A stretch of 64,000 bases of DNA from Corinectria fuckeliana (taxonomy: Eukaryota > Ascomycota > Sordariomycetes > Hypocreales > Nectriaceae). The notes under the pieces were generated by a model. It had not been told where the DNA came from and made no database searches. It saw nothing but the letters and a program-made list of their open reading frames with translations. How positions within the stretch are numbered: the first letter of the stretch is position 1; every line of letters begins with the position of its first letter. Positions 58,081 to 64,000 of the stretch are shown piece after piece. The translations under genes were made by a program, and so were the position numbers. The stretch covers positions 186,001 through 250,000 of the forward strand of contig WPDH01000026.1 in the NCBI GenBank assembly GCA_019137255.1, written 5' to 3'.

Positions 58081-59394
58081 ATGACAGCTGGCTCCCAGAT
58101 GACGATCTCCCAATCTACGGCCTTGGTCTCTGGCCGCGACGAACGACCATTCCACCACTCAACGACGCCCAGAGACCACGCTGCCTTGATGCAATCGCGG
58201 GAGACGGGCGATGTCATCCCCGACGATACTATGGACGATGGCAGTGTCAAGGCCTTGCCATTTGCTAAGTCATGGGTGCACCTTGTCGCCGGCGCGTACG
58301 TCCTCCCCCATTGCGCTGTACAATTGCTTTGCTGCAAGCAACGACTCTACTGACACATATCGCCACTCTAGAGTCGGTGGCATGACGGCCGCAACCCTGA
58401 CCGCACCCCTCGACGTCCTCAAGACACGACTCCAGTCCGACTTCTACCAGGCCCAGGTCCGGGCCACGCGCGAGGCCCAGATGCAAGCCCTCGGCCGCCT
58501 CAATCCCGCTCGCGCCGCCCTCTACCACCTCAACGACACGCTCCAGATCCTCGGCTCCGTCTACAAGACCGAGGGCTGGCGCGCCCTTTTCAAGGGCCTC
58601 GGCCCCAACCTCGTCGGCGTCATCCCCGCCCGCAGCATCAATTTCTACGTCTACGGCAACGGCAAGCGCATCATCTCGCAGTACGCAAACCAGGGCCGCG
58701 AAGCCCCCTGGGTCCACCTCACCGCGGGCGTCGCCGCGGGCGTCGTCACCTCCACCGTCACCAACCCCATCTGGATGATCAAGACCCGTCTCCAGCTCGA
58801 CAAGAATGTCTCGGAGCGCAGCGGCGGCGCCAAGCTGCGCCAGTACCGCAACAGCTACGACTGCGCACGCCAGATCCTGCGCGACGAGGGACCCCGCAGC
58901 CTCTACCGCGGCATGAGCGCCAGCTACCTCGGCGTCGTCGAGTCCACTATGCACTGGATGCTGTACGAGCAGCTCAAGGCGTCTCTCGCCCGTCGGGAGG
59001 CCGAGATTGTGCGCAGCGGGCGGGACAAGACGTGGTGGGATAAGACGGTTGACTGGACGGGCAAGGTCGGCGCTGCCGGAAGTGCCAAGCTGGTCGCTGC
59101 GGTTATCGCCTATCCCCACGAAGTACTATATTTCCAAGCCCTCACTATCTCCCTGGCAGCATGCTGACTCTAGAATAACAGGTCGCCCGAACGCGACTAC
59201 GGCAGGCTCCCGTTGACGGCGGCTTCCCCAAATACACCGGCCTGGTACAATGCTTCAAGCTCGTCTGGGTCGAGGAGGGTATAATGGGTCTCTACGGCGG
59301 CTTGACGCCCCATCTCATGCGCACCGTGCCCAGCGCCGCCATTATGTTCGGCATGTACGAGGGCATCCTCCGCCTCTTCAACACGCCCGCCTAG
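58081..59394 (+). CDS. RIM2: Mitochondrial pyrimidine nucleotide carrier Rim2
   Basis: Rim2 exchanges pyrimidine nucleotides across the mitochondrial inner membrane and is needed for mitochondrial DNA and RNA synthesis. Three exons, 58081-58295, 58372-59122 and 59182-59394, give 392 aa. It has the three-repeat carrier layout with the signature PX(D/E)XX(K/R): PLDVLKTRLQSD, PIWMIKTRLQLDK and PHEVARTRLRQ. The second and third match Rim2 rather than generic carriers. The matrix segments carry the usual EGWRALFKGL and EGIMGLYGGL motifs. The 59-nt intron 2 splits the third signature between PHE and VARTR. The N-terminus is polar for about 60 residues before the first helix. An in-frame TGA at 58075-58077 shows that no longer start is possible without another intron. 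Confidence 0.95.
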
Positions 59395-60446
59395 ATGCGA
59401 AAAAAGGAATAGAAGGGGGCCTTTGCTCTTGACTCATCAACTTGTAACACCACCAACACCACTTCAACCCCGAAAGTCGACCAGGGCTGGAAAGGGGAAG
59501 AAAGAGTTATTCCGCTCTTGGGTCGCCGGGATCTCTGGATAGAACACCGGTGATCCCTATGTACACTACCATCATACCTCCCCTGGGTCCTGGGCGCACA
59601 GGGGATCACACACACAAAAAACTTCAAAGAGGGGAGGGGGACAAAAGTTCAGGCGTCTCGATATCGCGGCGTTTAGCTGAGGATTTAGAGACGGAAGGAC
59701 ACCAAAGACGCAACGCTCTCATCACATCACCTTTATGTACAATTCCTGGAAGGGGGCGCATTTTTGCATCTGCATTCTTCCGTATGGACACTCATCGCTT
59801 ACATGTTTTTAATGTACCACCACCATGTCCGAGTGTATAGGAACATAGAGCTTGCAAACCCCGCCGAAGGTTTGCTAATTATGGGTGGTGTCAACTTGAC
59901 GCTGAAATGAACATACACGAGCCATGCGCTTACGTTTAGAGTGCCTTTCCGTTCTGGTTTGTTCTCTGAGTGAATGGCAACGTTCCTGGACCAGGAATGT
60001 CGAGAAGTGCAGCAAGATACAAGAAAATAAGGCAGTCCAACAAACGCCCCCCCTCCCTCCAGGATTGAAAGCAGCGGTCATGCTACTAGCAAAAATGTAC
60101 TATAACCAACAAACAGAAATCAATGAGACAGAAGCCAATGAGGGCTAGCTTAAGCAAAGGACCGACGAGGTTCGCCCACGAGCGGCCCGAGGTGAAAGTG
60201 AAGATCGAGAAAGGAGTGTCCCTCCGGCGTATCGTCTCTTCGTCCTTCGTCGCCCTAGCTGTTTGGATTCCCCATCCTCTGGGGGTTTGATCATGCGGTG
60301 GTGCGGAGATACTCAAGGGGAGTGTCTCGTTGACTGTGTGGTTGCTGTCGCTTGCGAAGCTTCCGAGGGGTTCGGGAGGCCGAAGAAGTAGAAGGTGACG
60401 GATGATATGAGGACGTGGTGGTGAAGGACCATATTAGGCGATGGGG
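59395..60446. other. Convergent intergenic region, no gene seen
   Basis: Between RIM2 (+) and SNX3 (-). AT-richer than the genes, likely 3' UTRs. Short open frames only. Confidence 0.5.
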
Positions 60447-61209
60447 TCACCATGCGTTGCGGTCCCAGTTGGGATCTGGAGGTGTCAGTCAGTCAGTTGG
60501 ATATTCCCAATACGTCACAATGCACAATGGCGACGTCTCGGCAAATTGCGCGATATCAAACACGAGAGGAGGGAAATGGTGCATTACTTACCCTGGACAA
60601 AGGCGGCCAGGACTTTGCTCCCCGTCTGCAACAACGGATGGCCGACGACAATCTTGAGGAACTTCTCTAGCCCCGCGCGCCGACCTTCGATGACATCGTC
60701 GCTGAAGCGGTTGGTAAAGACCTTGCCAGGGAGCGGGGGGATGGTGACGCGGGCGCTCTCGCGCTCGAGGATGTCGCGGAAGTACTCAAAGTCGGAGTAG
60801 CGGCGGCGAACGCTGCTCTGGCGCAGCTTGAAGGCGGGAATGTTGGTGCGGCACATGATCTCGTAGTCGGTGTACATGTGGCGGCCCATGCCGTGGGTTC
60901 GCGGGTTGCGGACCTGGAGAGAGCGGCGGGTTAGCTGACCATGATGAGGTTGGTCGCGATGTGTGCGGTCCATCGTTGCGACACTATTTTGCGTAGCTCG
61001 CGAGGGACACGGCGGCGTAGAGCAGCACGGATGGCGAGGAGGAAGCTTACCTCAATCTCGAGAAAGTTCTCGGGAGGCCCGTAGATCTCGTCGAAGCTCT
61101 GCTGGCGGGTGTCGGGCATGGACTGGAGGATGGGCCGGTGGAACAGGCCCTTGGGAGACTCGGGGGACTCATTGCCGGCGCTGTGGCCGGGGTCCTGTTC
61201 GGAAGCCAT
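60447..61209 (-). CDS. SNX3: Sorting nexin-3 (Grd19/SNX3)
   Basis: A PX-domain sorting nexin that binds PI3P on endosomes and acts with retromer to return cargo to the Golgi. Three exons, 61209-61051, 60913-60592 and 60475-60447, give 169 aa (human SNX3 has 162). Introns are 137 and 116 nt. The PX domain covers about residues 50-165: FLEIE, then VRNPRTHG, YEIMCRTNIPAF, the RRRYSDFE phosphoinositide motif (R89-E96), TIPPLPGKVF and RRAGLEKFLKIVVGHPLL. The tail is FVQDPNWDRNAW, a typical SNX3/Grd19 end, encoded by the last 29-nt exon. The N-terminal 45 residues are polar. The PI3P-contacting Arg and Lys residues look intact. Confidence 0.95.
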
Positions 61210-62336
61210 GATGGCGGTGCTGCAGGGGGACGCTTTGATTTGATAGAGGCCGGAGGTTCGCGCCAGGGGGTCTATGTATGCGCCTGCGCCGGTAAGAGGG
61301 GAAGCTACTGACGGTGTTGGTGATGTGTGTGGCTGGTGGGTTTTGTCGTGCGCCGAGAGGGAATGGGAAGATGTGGACTTGGAGAGGTTCGCCCGATGAC
61401 AGAGCGCCCGGCGGAGACCTGGCGGGGAGGGACTCTTTTCTTGCGAGGAAGGCGGGGACGGACGGGATAAGCTAGGCTGGGTGACACCTGCCGTCATCGC
61501 TTGGAATGTCTTTACATTCACTCACTACTAAGTAGACTCTACTTACACGGTCAATTTGACTTCATTGCTTGCAATTGCTAACGTACAAAGCCTTCAAGTC
61601 CATTCAGATAAAGGCCATATCGGCATGAACCATACATTACTTCAGTAACTTACGAATGCTTCCACAGGTGAAGGAGCAGACAAGGATGCACATTTTGTCA
61701 CAACGTACCTCGGATTTCCACTGTTGTCCCGCGGTTGCATTCTCCACGCCCCTCCCCCCACGAGACAAACGACATGCCGCACAGTGAGTGAGTGAATGAG
61801 TAGATAAGTAAGTAGTGATGCGTCGTAGTGTACATATTATATTAACACGTTGCTCACTCTTACTCGTCCCGCTCCCTAAAGGAGGTGGTGTCTAATACCT
61901 CGATATCAATATCAGCAGACATCTCTCAGCTAGCCAAAATAGATGTACCTCCCCTCGCGTGACAACGCTGTGAGGGTGTTTCCGCCTTCTCTGCCTCCTC
62001 TTCGGTCAGGGCAAACAGTTTCCTTCTTCTCATCGCTTCCATGCCGGCCTCTTTGAGGAGGATTCGAGCTGAAACAGGACACATGAGCCCCCGAAATCAC
62101 GGAAACCAAACGCCAGATGTGCCTCACCTTGGGCCTTGCCTATCAACGCCAAACAAATTTCTCATGTACTCAGGACTTGCCGCTCCTCGGAGGGATTTTT
62201 AAGATGCTCATCCCTTGAAAGCCACCGCAGTGGCTGCTTCCAGCGCAATGAGATCTATGTCTTCTTGCACTGGATATCCATCAACGAGTCGTCATTTCGT
62301 AGATTCAACACCATCGCCAGGTCAGGCGATGAGCTC
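61210..62336. promoter_or_regulatory. Upstream region of SNX3 and 3' flank of PRP21
   Basis: About 1.1 kb. Both neighbours are on the minus strand. AGTGAGTGAATGAG-type repeats lie near 61782-61800. No coding gene is supported; the minus-strand open stretch at 61930-62127 has no motif. Confidence 0.45.
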
Positions 62337-64000
62337 TCACTTCTTGTCGGCAAACTTCTGGTGAATAGCGCGGATCTGCTCTTCGACGTTGACGTTCTGC
62401 ATATGGTTGAGCTGAGCCTGCGCCTTGCCGTCCGGGTTGCCATCGAAACTATGGATGGCGGCCTTCTTCCTACGGGCTAACTCATCCTCGGATAGGGCCT
62501 GGCCGGTGACTGGGTCGAAGACGTCGCTTCGCTGGCTGGCGAGGCGCTTGAGGTTATTGGCCACATCGACGTGAGACAGGGTTGAGGCGGAGTAGCGCGA
62601 GTCCGCCTTGGCTTTTTGTTCCTTCCAGCTCGGGTCCAGGAGTTCGACTAGTTGAGGGTTGTTAGCCTTTCTGTTTGCGTAGTTGATCGAGGGATTGTCT
62701 AGACTTACTTCGCATGTGGGCTTCGAGCTCGTTCATGGGGATCTGCTGCTTGCAGTTGGGACACAATGCCATCTGGGCGCCCTGCCTGTTAGCGGCCTTC
62801 TGTGCCGCACGGGGCACGTAGTTTTCCTTGATCTTCATCGGAGCGGCACCGCCACGAGCTTCGGTGTGGGCCTGCTGCTTTCGGGCCTGGGCCTCTGCAC
62901 GCTCTTGGATACGACGGTCCTCTTCTTCCTCCTGGGCGGACCGGTGTGGTTGCTGAGGGCCGGATGCATAGGGTCCTGAAGGCGGAGGCATCTGGGGCTG
63001 GTAGGCTGGCTGTTGGGGGGCGAATCCCGGGTGAACGGGGAGGGGATATGAGGGTTGCGCAACGGCAGGGGAGGCATTGTAAATGGTCTCCTCGCCAGGC
63101 ATGGCCTCTTCGATCCGCAGGTTAGAGCTTATAGACGCGTTGTTCCGGTCCTCAAGGGAGGCGTACTGCAGCTCGGACAGGTTGGTCGGGGGTGGCAAGT
63201 TGGTCTGCTCGTCAGCATCGTTGAAAGTGATGGTCTCGACAACGACAAAGTCGCCCCAGTCGATCTGAGCGAAATCTGCCTTTTCTTTCTCCTCCTCCTC
63301 TTCCTTCTTCTGTCGCTCGGACTCCTGGAATTTGGCGTACTCGGCTCGCTGCTTAGCACGATTTAGGACGAGGAACTTGTCATTGATGTTTGTCTCCAAG
63401 CCCTTCATACGCTCCTCCTGAATTTTTCCACCCTCGCCTCCGAGGCCGCTCGCCCTCAAGAGTGTTGTATACTGGTCGACGATGTGCTGAAAGAAGTTGT
63501 GGAAGGTATGGTTGGGGATGAGGAACTGGAACTGCGGGTTTCCAGCCTCGCGTTGGGCCAGTTGGGTCATGAACTGGCGGCCATTCTTGGCAACGAAGAG
63601 GGCGGCTAGGCGGATGACGTCCAGGTCCTTCTGGTTTATTCGGGGCATGCGCGCAGAGAACTCGAAGTCCGGGGGCTTGGGGGGGCCTTGGGGCTTTTCC
63701 GGCGCGGCGACCTCGTCGGCGCGTCCGGTGGCGATGGCGGTGCCACGGCCGGCCTTGACCTCGTTAAGACGCCATTGATAGAAGGGGTGATAGGCGTCGG
63801 TGGGGTTGAGAAAGCTGAATTTTTGGTTCTGACTCTCCTTGTCGCGGATGCGGTCCTCGAAGACGTTGCCGTTGCGCGCGACGTAGCCGGCCGTTTTCTC
63901 GAGGACGTTGCGGATCTCGCGCGGGGGGAGGACGACGCCAGCGGGAGGCTTCATCTCGTCTAGAATGGCGGCGGCATCGCCGTTTGTTGCAACAGCTGCC
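62337..64000 (-). CDS. PRP21: Splicing factor 3A subunit 1 (Prp21/SF3A1), N-terminus beyond window
   Basis: A U2 snRNP component (SF3a) that helps tether U2 to the branch site. Two exons are visible, 64000-62709 and 62647-62337, with a 61-nt intron. About 533 residues are seen. The frame is open upstream of the ATG at 63954, so the start lies beyond the right edge. Two SURP domains are clear: IRNVLEKTAGYVARNG with YHPFYQWRL, and IRLAALFVAKNGRQF with HNFFQHIVDQY. A coiled Glu/Lys segment and DWGDFVVVETI follow (an SF3A1 hallmark). Later come a Pro/Gln-rich stretch, a CPNCKQQIP zinc-like motif and LLDPSWKEQKAKA. It ends EEQIRAIHQKFADKK. The C-terminal ubiquitin-like domain of animal SF3A1 is absent, which I believe is usual in fungi. 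Confidence 0.94.

Noticed and set aside
58265..59119. 284-codon minus-strand open frame opposite RIM2
   Set aside because: It is a shadow of the strongly GC-biased third positions of RIM2. The plus strand has clear carrier signatures.

Overview
The window is chromosomal DNA of a filamentous ascomycete, probably a Sordariomycete. The evidence is short introns (about 48-110 nt, with GT...AG ends and CTAAC/CTGAC-type branch sites), CT-rich leaders, one gene per transcript, fungal orthologues such as Pan3, Ubp6, Rim2, Lsm7 and Shb17, and two Zn(II)2Cys6 regulators. I rebuilt the gene models by hand from splice signals and reading phase. Sixteen genes can be supported. Fourteen are complete and two run off the edges.

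Layout. 1-12.4 kb is gene-dense: a low-complexity repeat protein running off the left edge (-), ARPC4 (-), UBP6 (+), a small one-pass membrane protein (-), a Shb17-like sedoheptulose bisphosphatase (+) and a SAM methyltransferase with a His-rich tail (-). 12.4-38.1 kb holds one recognisable gene, a Zn2Cys6 transcription factor at 27.5-29.0 kb. It has about 15 kb of apparently non-coding DNA upstream and about 9 kb downstream. 38.1-64 kb is gene-rich again: an F-box protein (-), an Lsb5-like VHS/GAT protein (-), an Ubx3/Ucp10-like UBA-UAS-UBX protein (-), PAN3 (+), LSM7 (-), a second Zn2Cys6 factor with its cluster near the C-terminus (+), the RIM2 carrier (+), the sorting nexin SNX3/GRD19 (-) and PRP21/SF3A1 (-, cut by the right edge).

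How the genes relate. They are mostly housekeeping and do not form a metabolic cluster or operon. Three themes recur: RNA processing and decay (PRP21, LSM7, PAN3), ubiquitin and protein turnover (UBP6, the UBX protein, the F-box protein), and actin or endosomal trafficking (ARPC4, Lsb5-like, SNX3). Several neighbours are divergent and may share promoters (ARPC4/UBP6, UBX/PAN3, LSM7/second C6 factor).

Three assembly gaps (runs of N) are each embedded in long poly-G/C tracts; two fall inside introns. I found no CRISPR array, intact transposon, rRNA or tRNA that I could defend. I did not find a convincing new multi-gene system. The points most worth following are regulatory or splicing features: an acceptor site that overlaps a stop codon, a GC-AG intron, an intron directly after a start codon, uORFs, and the large non-coding flanks of the first C6 factor.
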